This document shows, piece after piece, positions 56,861 to 64,000 of a stretch of 64,000 nt of DNA (within the stretch, counting starts at the first letter, position 1; every line of letters starts with the position of its first letter). The notes below the pieces were generated by a model. That model did not search any database, was not told where the DNA came from, and saw nothing but the letters and a program-made list of their open reading frames with translations. This DNA comes from DASSNU01 sp035701265 (GTDB lineage: Bacteria; Gemmatimonadota; Gemmatimonadetes; Gemmatimonadales; Gemmatimonadaceae): positions 21,070 through 85,069 of the forward strand of contig DASSNU010000019.1 in the NCBI GenBank assembly GCA_035701265.1, given 5' to 3'. Position numbers and translations under genes: made by a program.

Positions 56861-58144
56861 ATGATCACGCCCGTGCGACTCGCCTACGGCGCGGCCGTCG
56901 CCACGGCGCAGCTCGCCGCGCGGCTCGCGCCGCGCTCCGAGCACAAGCTGCTCCGCTCGCTCCGTGCACGGCGTGACATCGTGGCGCGCTACGCGACGTG
57001 GGGGGCCACGCACCGCGACGCGGCGCGAGCGCTGCTCTGGATGCACGCGCCGTCGGTGGGCGAGGGACTGCAAGCGGCTCCCGTGCTGCAGCACATCCGG
57101 AGCGCACACCCGGAGCTCCAACTGGCGTACACGTTTTTCTCTCCGTCGGCGGAACGGCTGGCGCGATCACTCGATGTGGATTTCGCCGACTATCTCCCCT
57201 TCGATGCCGCGAACGACGTGCGCGCGGCGCTCCACGCGCTGGCGCCGCGTGCACTGGTCTTCAGCAAGCTGGACGTCTGGCCTACGCTGGTGCGCGAGGC
57301 CGCCGCGCGCGGCGTGCACCTCGGGATGGTGAGTGCCACGCTCTCCGCCGCATCGCGACGCACGCGCGGTGCTGCGAGAGCGCTGCTGCGCGATGCGTAC
57401 GCCCGGCTCGATCTCGTGGGCGCGGTGGACGCTTCCGACGCGGAGCGGCTCGAGCGCCTCGGCGTGCGCGCGTCGGCGCTCCGCATCACGGGCGACACAC
57501 GGTACGACCAGGTGCTCGCGCGCGCTGCGAGCGTGGACGTGCATGGCGCGTTGCTGTCACCCCTCGCCAGTCGCGCGCCCACGCTCGTGGCCGGATCCAC
57601 CTGGCCGGCCGACGAACGGCCGCTCCTCAGCGCGTGGCGCCGCGTGCGCGCACGAATTCCCGACACGCGGCTCATCCTCGCACCGCACGAGCCGACATCC
57701 GGACGTGTCGCGGAACTGGAGCGGTGGGCGGCGCACCACGCGATCGCCGCTGCGCGCCTCGGCACGATGGCGGCGCGCGACAGCGCGCTGGTGATCGTGG
57801 ATCGTGTAGGCGTGCTGGCGGAGCTGTACGCACTGGCCGATGTGGCGTACGTGGGGGGCGGGTTCCACGGTGCCGGATTGCACTCGGTGGTCGAGCCGGC
57901 AGCATTCGGCGCTCCCGTGGTGACCGGCCCGCGGCATCACGGAAGCCGCGACGCCGCGCTGCTCCTGGCGCAAGGCGGTGCGCGCGCGGTCAGCGGCGCC
58001 GCAGCCATGGAGGACGTCCTCGCGACATGGCTGTGTGACGACGCCGCACGCCGCGAGGCAGGAGAGAGAGCGCGCACGGTGGTGGAACGCGGCCGGGGGG
58101 CGGCGGCGCGCGCCGCCGCGCTCGTGGAGGAGCTCCTCTTCTAG
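56861..58144 (+). CDS. waaA: 3-deoxy-D-manno-octulosonic acid transferase
   Basis: A 427-residue GT-B glycosyltransferase that attaches Kdo from CMP-Kdo to lipid IVA at the inner membrane. Family blocks are LWMHAPSVGEGLQAAPVLQH, AYTFFSPSAERLARSLDVDF, DYLPFDAANDVRAALHALAP, VFSKLDVWPTLVREAAARGV, ITGDTRYDQVLARA, GSTWPADERPLLSAWRRVR and the donor-site region YVGGGFHGAGLHSVVEPAAF. ATG 56861 was chosen because upstream residues are Arg-rich noise. Its presence shows the organism makes lipopolysaccharide-type lipid A. Its stop overlaps that of the opposite EAL gene in the palindrome CTAG (58141-58144). No other lipid A gene lies nearby. Confidence 0.93.
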   Translation: MITPVRLAYGAAVATAQLAARLAPRSEHKLLRSLRARRDIVARYATWGATHRDAARALLWMHAPSVGEGLQAAPVLQHIRSAHPELQLAYTFFSPSAERLARSLDVDFADYLPFDAANDVRAALHALAPRALVFSKLDVWPTLVREAAARGVHLGMVSATLSAASRRTRGAARALLRDAYARLDLVGAVDASDAERLERLGVRASALRITGDTRYDQVLARAASVDVHGALLSPLASRAPTLVAGSTWPADERPLLSAWRRVRARIPDTRLILAPHEPTSGRVAELERWAAHHAIAAARLGTMAARDSALVIVDRVGVLAELYALADVAYVGGGFHGAGLHSVVEPAAFGAPVVTGPRHHGSRDAALLLAQGGARAVSGAAAMEDVLATWLCDDAARREAGERARTVVERGRGAAARAAALVEELLF

Positions 58145-59910
58145 CGCCGCGCGCCCTGCGCCAGCGCCGCCGTGCCGGCGCGCGCCGGCGCGTGCAGGAA
58201 GAATCCCTGCACCAGGTGCACCCCCAGGCGGCGCACCGTCTCGAGCTCCTCCGCGCGCTCCACCCCCTCGGCGATCACCTGCGCGCCCTGCTCGCTGGCG
58301 AAGCGCACCATCGTCTCCACCAGATTCTGCTTGATGAAGTTCGTGTCGATGGATGTGATGAGCGAGATGTCGAGCTTGATGAAGTCCGGCTCGAGGTTGG
58401 CGATCGAGCCGAGCCCCGCGTACCCGCTCCCCGCGTCGTCCACCGCGAACCGGTAGCCGCGCTCGCGCAGCGGCTGGAGCCGCTCGCGCAATCGCGGATA
58501 GTCCGTGATGGCGGTCCGCTCGGTGATCTCGAGCACCACACGCTCCGGCGCGATGCTCTCCCCCACGCCGAACTCGGGATCGTCGAAGTCGTGGGGATCG
58601 ATGTTGAGGAAGAGGAGCTGCCCCGGCTGCAGGTGCGGGGCGATGCCCTCCAGCGCGCGTTCGCGGCAGAGACGACCCAGCTCCCAGAGGAGATCGGCCT
58701 GCGCCGCCACCTCGAACATCACCTCGGGGCTGCGCAGCTGCCGGCGGCTGCCGCGCGCCAGGGCTTCGTAGCCGGCGATCACCCCGGTGGGCGCGGAGAC
58801 GATCGGGTGGTATTCGATGTACACGGCGCGCTCGTGCAGCATCTCCTTGAGGTCGGCCACGCGCGTCTGTCGCTCCCGCTGCTCGATGCTCTTGGCCGCC
58901 TGTGCGGCCTCACGGATGCCGCGATAGATCAGCCGCTCGACGCGTACCTTGGGGTTGTAGTACACGCGTGCGTGGCCGATGTAGATGTCGAACAGCGCGG
59001 CAATGTCCTCGCCGTGCGTTTCCTCCAGCCGCGCGCCGACGAACGTCTGCAGCTCGCGCGCCGCGCGCATGGTCTCGGCCACCGCCGCCACCGGGCCGCC
59101 GGCCGGCGGGATGTGAAAGAACACGAAATCGTCGTCGTTGATGAAGCTCACGAGCATGCGCGTGGACTGCACCTCGCGCCGGTGCATGAACTCGCGCACC
59201 GCGGCGGCGGTGGTTTCGAGCACCTGGTCGAGCTTCTCCCATCCGTAGATTTCCTCGATCTTGCTGTACCGGACGAAGTTGAGGTACAGCACGATCATCT
59301 CGCCGCGTTGGGCGAACAGCTCGCGCGTCCGCTCGATCATCACCGGAAGCGTTGGCAAGCCGGTGAGCGCGTCGTAGAGCATCCCCTCGTACTCGACGTT
59401 CTCCACCCGTTCGGTGAGATGGTCACCGCTGTCCGAACCGCGCGCCAGCGCCGAGCGCACGCGCGAGGCGATCTCCTCCGGCGTGGCGGGCGCCACGTAC
59501 CACTCGCTCACGCGCAGCTCGGTGGCGCGACGGCGGTCCGCTTCCGTCCGGCACGCCATCACCACCGGAAGCCGGCGCAGCCGCGCGCGCTTGACCGCCG
59601 CCCGCAAACGCGACGGATCGCCCGTCGTGAGGAGCACGGCGCGCCAGGGATCCGCCGCGTCGAGCGCGGCGGCGATGAGCTCCCCCGGACGCTCGACGAT
59701 GCGCCACCCGGGCAGGAGCGCCATCGCCGCGCGCACCTCGACGGGCGCCGCATCGGCGAGGAGTACGGAATCCGCGGCGGGATCGGCAACGCCGGCGTCG
59801 GCAACGGCCGCATCGACCATTGCGGCATCGGCCAGGGCGGCCTTCGCGACCGATGCACGGCCCACGGCCGCGTCGGCGACGACCGGATCGCGCGGACGCT
59901 CTTCCGTCAC
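58141..59910 (-). CDS. EAL-domain c-di-GMP phosphodiesterase with degenerate GGDEF domain
   Basis: A 589-residue cytoplasmic signalling protein. The N-terminus (about 1-50) is Ala/Asp/Val-rich and low complexity, followed by a receiver-like region, then a GGDEF-fold domain opening YDALTGLPTLPVMIERTREL whose signature reads INDDD instead of GGDEF, so no cyclase activity is expected. The EAL domain from about 335 keeps its catalytic set: YEALARG, the Asn in FLNIDPHDF, EITERTAI, DDAGSGYAGL, KLDISL, QVIAEGVE and LVQGFFL. It should therefore hydrolyse c-di-GMP. GTG 59910 overlaps the response-regulator stop (GTGA), so it is made together with a stand-alone receiver that may control it. Confidence 0.9.
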   Translation of the reverse strand: MTEERPRDPVVADAAVGRASVAKAALADAAMVDAAVADAGVADPAADSVLLADAAPVEVRAAMALLPGWRIVERPGELIAAALDAADPWRAVLLTTGDPSRLRAAVKRARLRRLPVVMACRTEADRRRATELRVSEWYVAPATPEEIASRVRSALARGSDSGDHLTERVENVEYEGMLYDALTGLPTLPVMIERTRELFAQRGEMIVLYLNFVRYSKIEEIYGWEKLDQVLETTAAAVREFMHRREVQSTRMLVSFINDDDFVFFHIPPAGGPVAAVAETMRAARELQTFVGARLEETHGEDIAALFDIYIGHARVYYNPKVRVERLIYRGIREAAQAAKSIEQRERQTRVADLKEMLHERAVYIEYHPIVSAPTGVIAGYEALARGSRRQLRSPEVMFEVAAQADLLWELGRLCRERALEGIAPHLQPGQLLFLNIDPHDFDDPEFGVGESIAPERVVLEITERTAITDYPRLRERLQPLRERGYRFAVDDAGSGYAGLGSIANLEPDFIKLDISLITSIDTNFIKQNLVETMVRFASEQGAQVIAEGVERAEELETVRRLGVHLVQGFFLHAPARAGTAALAQGARR

Positions 59911-60311
59911 GATGCGGCCTCGAGGAGTGCGAGGTTCCGCTCGACGCGCTGCCCCAGATCGCACAGGTCCACGGGCTTGGTGACGTAGTCGTCGGCGCCC
60001 GTGCGGAGTGCCTCCTGCTTGTCGGTCCAGCCATCCAGCGCGGTGAGCATGATGATGCGCACGCGGTCGCCGTGCTCCGGATGCTGCTTCATCATGCGGC
60101 ACACTTCCCATCCGCTCCGCCCCGGCATGCGGACGTCGAGCAACACGAGCTGCGGGCGGAGCTCCTCGAACGCGCGGAGCGCGTCGTCCCCATCGTGCGC
60201 GAGTGTCACGGTGTAGCCGCGCGCGGCGAGCATGGTGCGCAGCACGTCGGCGCTGTCGCGGTCGTCGTCGACGACGAGGATGGCGGGGGCGTGCGGGACG
60301 GGCGTAGTCAT
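59907..60311 (-). CDS. Single-domain response regulator
   Basis: A 134-residue CheY-like receiver with no output domain: ILVVDDDRDSADVLRTMLAA with the acidic pocket, phospho-acceptor Asp in LVLLDVRMPGRSGWEVC, the switch Thr in IIMLTALDGWTDK and the Lys in GADDYVTKPVDL. All conserved positions are present. The stop overlaps the downstream EAL gene start, so the regulator probably acts on that phosphodiesterase or relays a phosphate to its receiver-like region. The sensor kinase is not encoded next to it. Confidence 0.92.
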   Translation of the reverse strand: MTTPVPHAPAILVVDDDRDSADVLRTMLAARGYTVTLAHDGDDALRAFEELRPQLVLLDVRMPGRSGWEVCRMMKQHPEHGDRVRIIMLTALDGWTDKQEALRTGADDYVTKPVDLCDLGQRVERNLALLEAAS

Positions 60312-60431
60312 GAAGTGCGCTGCCGACCTCCGAGCGGCGAGGGGGCAAGATGCGAGCCACCTGCTCCGATGCGACGAGCCGGCCGCCCCGCAGTGCGGCC
60401 GGCTCGTGCGGAGCGGTACCGTGCGCCAGAC

Positions 60432-61109
60432 TCAGCGCGGTGCGCGCGCTCCCGGCTTCCACGCCACCGAGATGCCGAACCCGGTGTCGTCATTGCCGAA
60501 GAGATCGGAGCTGCCGAACAGCACGCTCGCGCGAATCGCCAGCTCGCGCGTGAGCTGGAAGTCGCTGCCGAGATCGAAGTTCACCGAAAGATCGGAGTCG
60601 TCGCCGCCGCAGAAGCGATCGCTACTACAGAAGTCCAGCGACAGCCGCGGATGCACATAGGGCGTGATCGCCACGCCGCTCTGCGTCCCGAACCGGTGCC
60701 CCACCGATACCCCGACCGGGAGGCGGAAGATATTGGTCGGATCGCCGAATGCGCCGTACAGCCCTGCGGTGAACACCAGCGCGAGCGGCATGTCCTGCGT
60801 GGCACGCGTGAGCTGGTGCGCCACGCCCCCACCGAGCACGAAGTGCGAGTTGTCCCGCCCGTCGGGATCGGCGAAACCGGCGTCGAACGTGAGCTGCGTG
60901 GCCGAGGAGATCCCCTCGCGCCACTGCGCGACGAGCGAATTCCCCGCATCGCCGCCATCGGCAACGGCGAAGTTGAATTCGCGAACCGTGATTTCCGGGA
61001 TCTGGAACGAGGGATAATTCCACCCCTGCGCCTGTGCTTCCGCCGTCACGCAGATGGCGGCGAGAGCGGCGATGACCATCGCATGGGTCCACGCGCGCAT
61101 GCGCATCAT
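60432..61109 (-). CDS. Small outer-membrane beta-barrel protein
   Basis: A 225-residue exported protein. Two adjacent ATG codons (61109 and 61106) follow GGAGG by four and seven bases. The signal peptide is WTHAMVIAALAAICVTAEAQ. The mature chain alternates strands with glycine turns (NYPSFQIPEITVREFNFAVA, QLTFDAGFADPDGRDNSHFV, LPVGVSVGHRFGTQSGVAIT, LSVNFDLGSDFQLTRELAIR), as in small OmpA-like or opacity-type barrels of eight or so strands. A pair of cysteines near CSSDRFCGG could form a loop disulfide. It lies downstream of a second, similar-sized barrel gene with 62 bases between them. Confidence 0.8.
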   Translation of the reverse strand: MMRMRAWTHAMVIAALAAICVTAEAQAQGWNYPSFQIPEITVREFNFAVADGGDAGNSLVAQWREGISSATQLTFDAGFADPDGRDNSHFVLGGGVAHQLTRATQDMPLALVFTAGLYGAFGDPTNIFRLPVGVSVGHRFGTQSGVAITPYVHPRLSLDFCSSDRFCGGDDSDLSVNFDLGSDFQLTRELAIRASVLFGSSDLFGNDDTGFGISVAWKPGARAPR

Positions 61110-61171
61110 GCAACCTCCGGTATATGGTGAAAGACCGACCGATACAGTAAGACTATCCGACTGCCGCGCGG

Positions 61172-61876
61172 TTACGGTACTCGCGACAGCGCATACGACA
61201 GCCCGATGCCGTACACGTTGCCGCGCGGCCCGGGCCGACCCGCGCCCGGATCGCTCCCGCTCTCGACGCCCAGCGTGATGCCGATCACGGGCGTGAGCGC
61301 GACATCCAGCCCGATCGCGTAGCGAAAGACCGTGCTCGTCGCGCGCTCCACATCGCCGCCGGTGACGCGCGACCACGTCACGATGGGCGACGCGTAGATC
61401 GCGATGGCGCGGTGAGCGGACAGCGCGCGTCGATAGCCGACCGTGGCACCCACCGGTACGCGCAGATCGAGCGTGTCGCCCGCACTCGCGCCGCCCGCCC
61501 CGGCGAACGCCGCCACCCCCACCGCTCCATCACGCCCACCCAGCACGGGCACGGGAGCCATGATGCGAGCACCCCACGTGATCCCATCGCTCGCCCCCAC
61601 CCGCGCCAACCACGCGGCGCCGCCAGCCAGCTGCACCCTGCGGGAGCGCGGCGCCCACGCGGCCGCCCCACCGTACGCGTCGCCGGCATCGGCGCTGCCG
61701 ATGTTCGCCGCCACCGTCCACCCCGAATTGGAGAAGGCGTTCTGCAGCACCGGCATGGCAAGCTCCTGGGCGCGGGCACCCGACAGCGGGAGCACGCTCG
61801 CGAGCGCCAGAGCGAGGATACCCGCCGTGGCCGTGCGCCGCCTTGCGGCCGGACGCCACCGTGCGCGTCTCACCAT
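61172..61876 (-). CDS. Small outer-membrane beta-barrel protein
   Basis: A 234-residue exported protein starting at ATG 61876 with GGAG six bases upstream. The signal peptide has a very basic front (MVRRARWRPAARRRT) and the core GILALALASVLPLSGARA. The mature part is Gly/Ala-rich with alternating strands (GWTVAANIGSADAGDAYGGA, VRVGASDGITWGARIMAPVP-like segments, TLDLRVPVGATVGYRRALSA) and ends in NVYGIGLSYALSRVP. It appears related in plan to the downstream barrel at 60432-61109, though identity is low by eye. Role unknown. Confidence 0.8.
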   Translation of the reverse strand: MVRRARWRPAARRRTATAGILALALASVLPLSGARAQELAMPVLQNAFSNSGWTVAANIGSADAGDAYGGAAAWAPRSRRVQLAGGAAWLARVGASDGITWGARIMAPVPVLGGRDGAVGVAAFAGAGGASAGDTLDLRVPVGATVGYRRALSAHRAIAIYASPIVTWSRVTGGDVERATSTVFRYAIGLDVALTPVIGITLGVESGSDPGAGRPGPRGNVYGIGLSYALSRVP

Positions 61877-62266
61877 CTGCCGCTCCACCACACGCCCTCC
61901 TGTTCCACCGCGCCCATCCACAACAGTCACGTCGGTCCCGGCCGGCGTTGCCCGTACTCCGCGAGCGCCATCCGCTCTGCTCATCCGCGTCCGCCGTGCG
62001 CACGCGGCGCAGCAACGGCCGCCGCGGTCAGCACCATGCACGGTGCAATGACCGTGCGCGCGGACGAACATCGCACCGCACGCACCGTGCGGTCAACCAT
62101 GCACAGCGCACGACCGCTGTCCACGACAGCAGGGCGTACACGGCGCGTGGGGCGGCCGCTCGATGCACCGCGCGGCGTACCACAAGGCACGCCGCGCACG
62201 AATACCGCTCAGGATCAGAGCTCTCTCGCTGCCGCTCCGAGGCGGGCGGCGAGGTGGGCCCCCGCC
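61877..62266. other. Intergenic region rich in inverted repeats
   Basis: About 390 bases between atpC and the barrel gene. No convincing gene. A perfect hairpin, ACCGCACG with CGTGCGGT around CAC, lies at 62075-62093. Several partial copies of GCACGGTGC and CCGTGCG surround it (about 62036-62100), forming overlapping dyads. The downstream barrel gene's promoter should be here, so the dyads may be regulator sites. Confidence 0.45.
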
Positions 62267-62268
62267 TC
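62239..62268 (-). terminator. Possible terminator hairpin at the atpC stop
   Basis: GAGGCGGG at 62239-62246 is complementary to CCCGCCTC at 62261-62268, with a 14-base loop. It overlaps the atpC stop codon and lies at the natural end of the ATP synthase transcript. No T-run follows on the minus strand, so this call is weak. Confidence 0.35.
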
Positions 62269-62527
62269 AGGCCGGCACGGCGCGCTCCGTCACCACGCGC
62301 ACGCGGTCGTCCACCACCTGCAGGAAGCCGCCATCCACCGAGAAGCGCTGGGTGGTACCCGCCCCCTGCTCCACTCGCAGCTCGCCGCGCCCGAGCAGCG
62401 TCATCATCGGCGCGTGCTGAGGGAGGATGCCCAACTCGCCATCGAATGCTGGGGCCACGACGAGCGTGGCCTCGCCGTCGAACAGCGTCTGCTCGGGGGA
62501 GATCACCGACACGCGGAGCGCCGCCAT
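62267..62527 (-). CDS. atpC: ATP synthase subunit epsilon, short form
   Basis: An 86-residue F1 epsilon subunit. It contains only the N-terminal beta-sandwich: LRVSVISPEQTLFDGEATLV, PAFDGELGILPQHAPMMTLL and a closing FSVDGGFLQVVDDRVRVVTE. The usual C-terminal helical hairpin (bringing the family to about 130-140 residues) is absent. That hairpin inhibits ATP hydrolysis in many bacteria, so this enzyme lacks that brake, as is also known from short epsilon subunits in Bacteroidota and Chlorobi. It starts three bases after the atpD stop and ends the visible operon. Confidence 0.93.
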   Translation of the reverse strand: MAALRVSVISPEQTLFDGEATLVVAPAFDGELGILPQHAPMMTLLGRGELRVEQGAGTTQRFSVDGGFLQVVDDRVRVVTERAVPA

Positions 62528-62530
62528 GCG

Positions 62531-63982
62531 CTACCCCTTCGCCAGTTGCTTGGCCTTCTCCACCGCCTCCTCGACCCCGCCCACCATGTAGAACGCCTGC
62601 TCCGGCAGCTCGTCGAACTCGCCCGAGACCACGCGCTCGAACGAATCGATCGTCTCCTCGAGCTTCACGTACTTCCCCGGGATACCGGTGAATTGCTCGG
62701 CCACGTGGAAGGGCTGTGACAGGAAGCGCTGCACGCGGCGCGCGCGCCCCACGATGCGCTTGTCTTCCTCCGACAGCTCGTCCATGCCGAGAATCGCGAT
62801 GATGTCCTGCAGCTCCTTGTAGCGCTGCAGAATGCGCTGCACCTCGAACGCCGCGCGGTAGTGGCGCTCGCCGAGGTACTGCGCGGAGAGAATGCGCGAC
62901 GACGAAGCGAGCGGGTCCACTGCGGGATAGATCCCCAACTCGGAGATCGCGCGCGAGAGCACCACCGTGGCATCGAGGTGCGCGAACGCCGTGGCCGGCG
63001 CGGGATCCGTGATGTCGTCGGCGGGCACGTAGATCGCCTGCACCGACGTGATCGAGCCCTTCTTGGTGGACGTGATCCGCTCCTGCAGGTCGCCCATCTC
63101 CGTGGCCAGCGTCGGCTGGTAGCCCACCGCCGAGGGAATGCGGCCCAGCGTCGCCGACATTTCCGAGCCGGCCTGGGTGAACCGGAAGATGTTGTCGATG
63201 AAGAACAGCACGTCCTGGCCCTGGTCGCGGAAATATTCGGCCTGGGCGAGGCCGGACAGAGCGACGCGGGCGCGTGCTCCCGGCGGCTCATTCATCTGGC
63301 CAAACACTAGCGCCACCTTGGAGCCTTCCGGCGTCGGGTTGCCGTCGGCATCCTTGGCGATGACGCCCGACTCGGTCATCTCCGTGATGAGGTCGTTGCC
63401 CTCGCGGGTGCGCTCACCGACACCCGCGAACACCGACGTACCACCGAAGTTCTTGGCGACGCGGGTGATCATCTCCTGGATGAGCACCGTCTTGCCCACA
63501 CCGGCGCCGCCGAAGAGCCCGATCTTGCCTCCTTGGAGGTAGGGGCTGATCAGGTCGAGAACTTTGATCCCGGTCTCGAAGACAGTCTTCTGCGGCTCGA
63601 CGTCCTCGAACGCCGGAGGCGTGCGGTGGATCGGCCATCTCGGGTCGGAGAAGTCCTGGTCGGGGGCATCGAGCGAGTCGCCCCAGACGTTGAAGATGTG
63701 ACCCAGCGTCTGGTCCCCCACCGGGACTGTGATCGGCCCACCGGTGTTCTTGACCTCCGCGCCGCGGGTGAGCCCATCGGTGGGAGCGAGGGCAACGGCA
63801 CGCACCCGGTTGCCGCCGAGATGCTGTGCGACCTCGGCGATGACGGTGCGCGGGTCACCCCCGAGACTGAAGTCGATGGTGACCGCGTGCAGGATCTCCG
63901 GCATCCCATCGGGCGGGAACTCGACGTCCACGACGGGCCCCGCGACCTTGACGATACGTCCGACGCTCTTTGCCTCAGCCAT
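62531..63982 (-). CDS. atpD: ATP synthase subunit beta
   Basis: A 483-residue F1 catalytic subunit. Walker A is GGAGVGKTVLIQEM; FAGVGERTREGNDLITEMTE holds the catalytic Glu; LFFIDNIFRFTQAGSE is Walker B; SATLGRIPSAVGYQPTLATE and the DELSEEDKRIV segment of the DELSEED lever follow. The whole chain from ATG 63982 to the stop is present, so the gene is complete and the rest of the atp operon lies off the right edge. It makes and hydrolyses ATP in the alpha3beta3 head driven by the proton gradient. atpC follows by three bases. Confidence 0.97.
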   Translation of the reverse strand: MAEAKSVGRIVKVAGPVVDVEFPPDGMPEILHAVTIDFSLGGDPRTVIAEVAQHLGGNRVRAVALAPTDGLTRGAEVKNTGGPITVPVGDQTLGHIFNVWGDSLDAPDQDFSDPRWPIHRTPPAFEDVEPQKTVFETGIKVLDLISPYLQGGKIGLFGGAGVGKTVLIQEMITRVAKNFGGTSVFAGVGERTREGNDLITEMTESGVIAKDADGNPTPEGSKVALVFGQMNEPPGARARVALSGLAQAEYFRDQGQDVLFFIDNIFRFTQAGSEMSATLGRIPSAVGYQPTLATEMGDLQERITSTKKGSITSVQAIYVPADDITDPAPATAFAHLDATVVLSRAISELGIYPAVDPLASSSRILSAQYLGERHYRAAFEVQRILQRYKELQDIIAILGMDELSEEDKRIVGRARRVQRFLSQPFHVAEQFTGIPGKYVKLEETIDSFERVVSGEFDELPEQAFYMVGGVEEAVEKAKQLAKG

Positions 63983-64000
63983 TCTTCAGACTCCTCTGGT

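Noticed and set aside
58192..59988. A 598-codon open frame antisense to the EAL gene
   Set aside because: No recognisable domain, and the EAL catalytic motifs on the other strand leave no doubt about the real gene.
1..64000. tRNA, rRNA genes or CRISPR arrays
   Set aside because: No cloverleaf-like block, rRNA block or regularly spaced repeat was seen. The 14-base 16S-tail match near 56.67 kb is too short to be an rRNA gene.

Overview
The window is high-GC DNA (roughly 70 percent by eye) from a Gram-negative bacterium with an outer membrane: it carries waaA (lipid A/Kdo chemistry), a SusC/SusD pair, several beta-barrel outer-membrane proteins, Exb/Tol-type channels and lipoproteins. The mix of SusCD, AgmX-type TonB relatives, long TPR proteins, six-bladed beta-propeller proteins and a short ATP synthase epsilon subunit suggests the Gemmatimonadota. 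That assignment is inference; no rRNA or other marker is present to prove it.

Layout. 0.2-6.2 kb: small housekeeping and unknown genes, with a tightly coupled trio (glycosyltransferase, DUF3108 protein, deoxyhypusine-synthase-like protein). 6.3-14.4 kb: one coherent metabolic block on the plus strand (thiO, lipA, pdhA, pdhB, pdhC, lpdA, lipB) that holds pyruvate dehydrogenase together with the two enzymes that make and attach its lipoyl cofactor. 14.4-20.6 kb: an accessory island of mobile and broken DNA. It has a toxin-antitoxin relic split by an IS5-like relic, an apparently intact IS3-family element inside a gene for a small Cys-rich exported protein, a beta-propeller protein, an IS256-family relic, and a sigma-factor gene with a 14-bp homopolymer near its 3' end and a 34-bp perfect palindrome upstream. 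20.6-34.8 kb: core genes (kup, a UvrD-like helicase, a predicted aminopeptidase, dnaE, accA, ricT, metG, an M23 peptidase). 34.8-39.9 kb: susD and susC behind a consensus sigma-70 promoter and a long leader. 40-43.5 kb: lemA, an AgmX-type lipoprotein, a nucleotidyltransferase-fold protein and a TPM protein.

43.5-55.4 kb is the most notable system. Ten genes packed head to tail on the minus strand encode two related beta-barrels with coiled-coil tails, a coiled-coil exported protein, two large periplasmic TPR/coiled-coil proteins, a small exported protein, one MotA/TolQ/ExbB protein, two ExbD/TolR proteins and one AgmX/TonB-like protein. Together these make a proton-driven trans-envelope machine that resembles in composition, though not provably in function, the Agl-Glt gliding machinery of myxobacteria. 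55.7-64 kb: a DsbA-like lipoprotein, waaA, a response regulator with an EAL phosphodiesterase, two small beta-barrels, and atpC/atpD at the end.

No tRNA, rRNA or CRISPR array was seen. Most long open frames opposite the genes listed here are GC-driven shadows and were left out.
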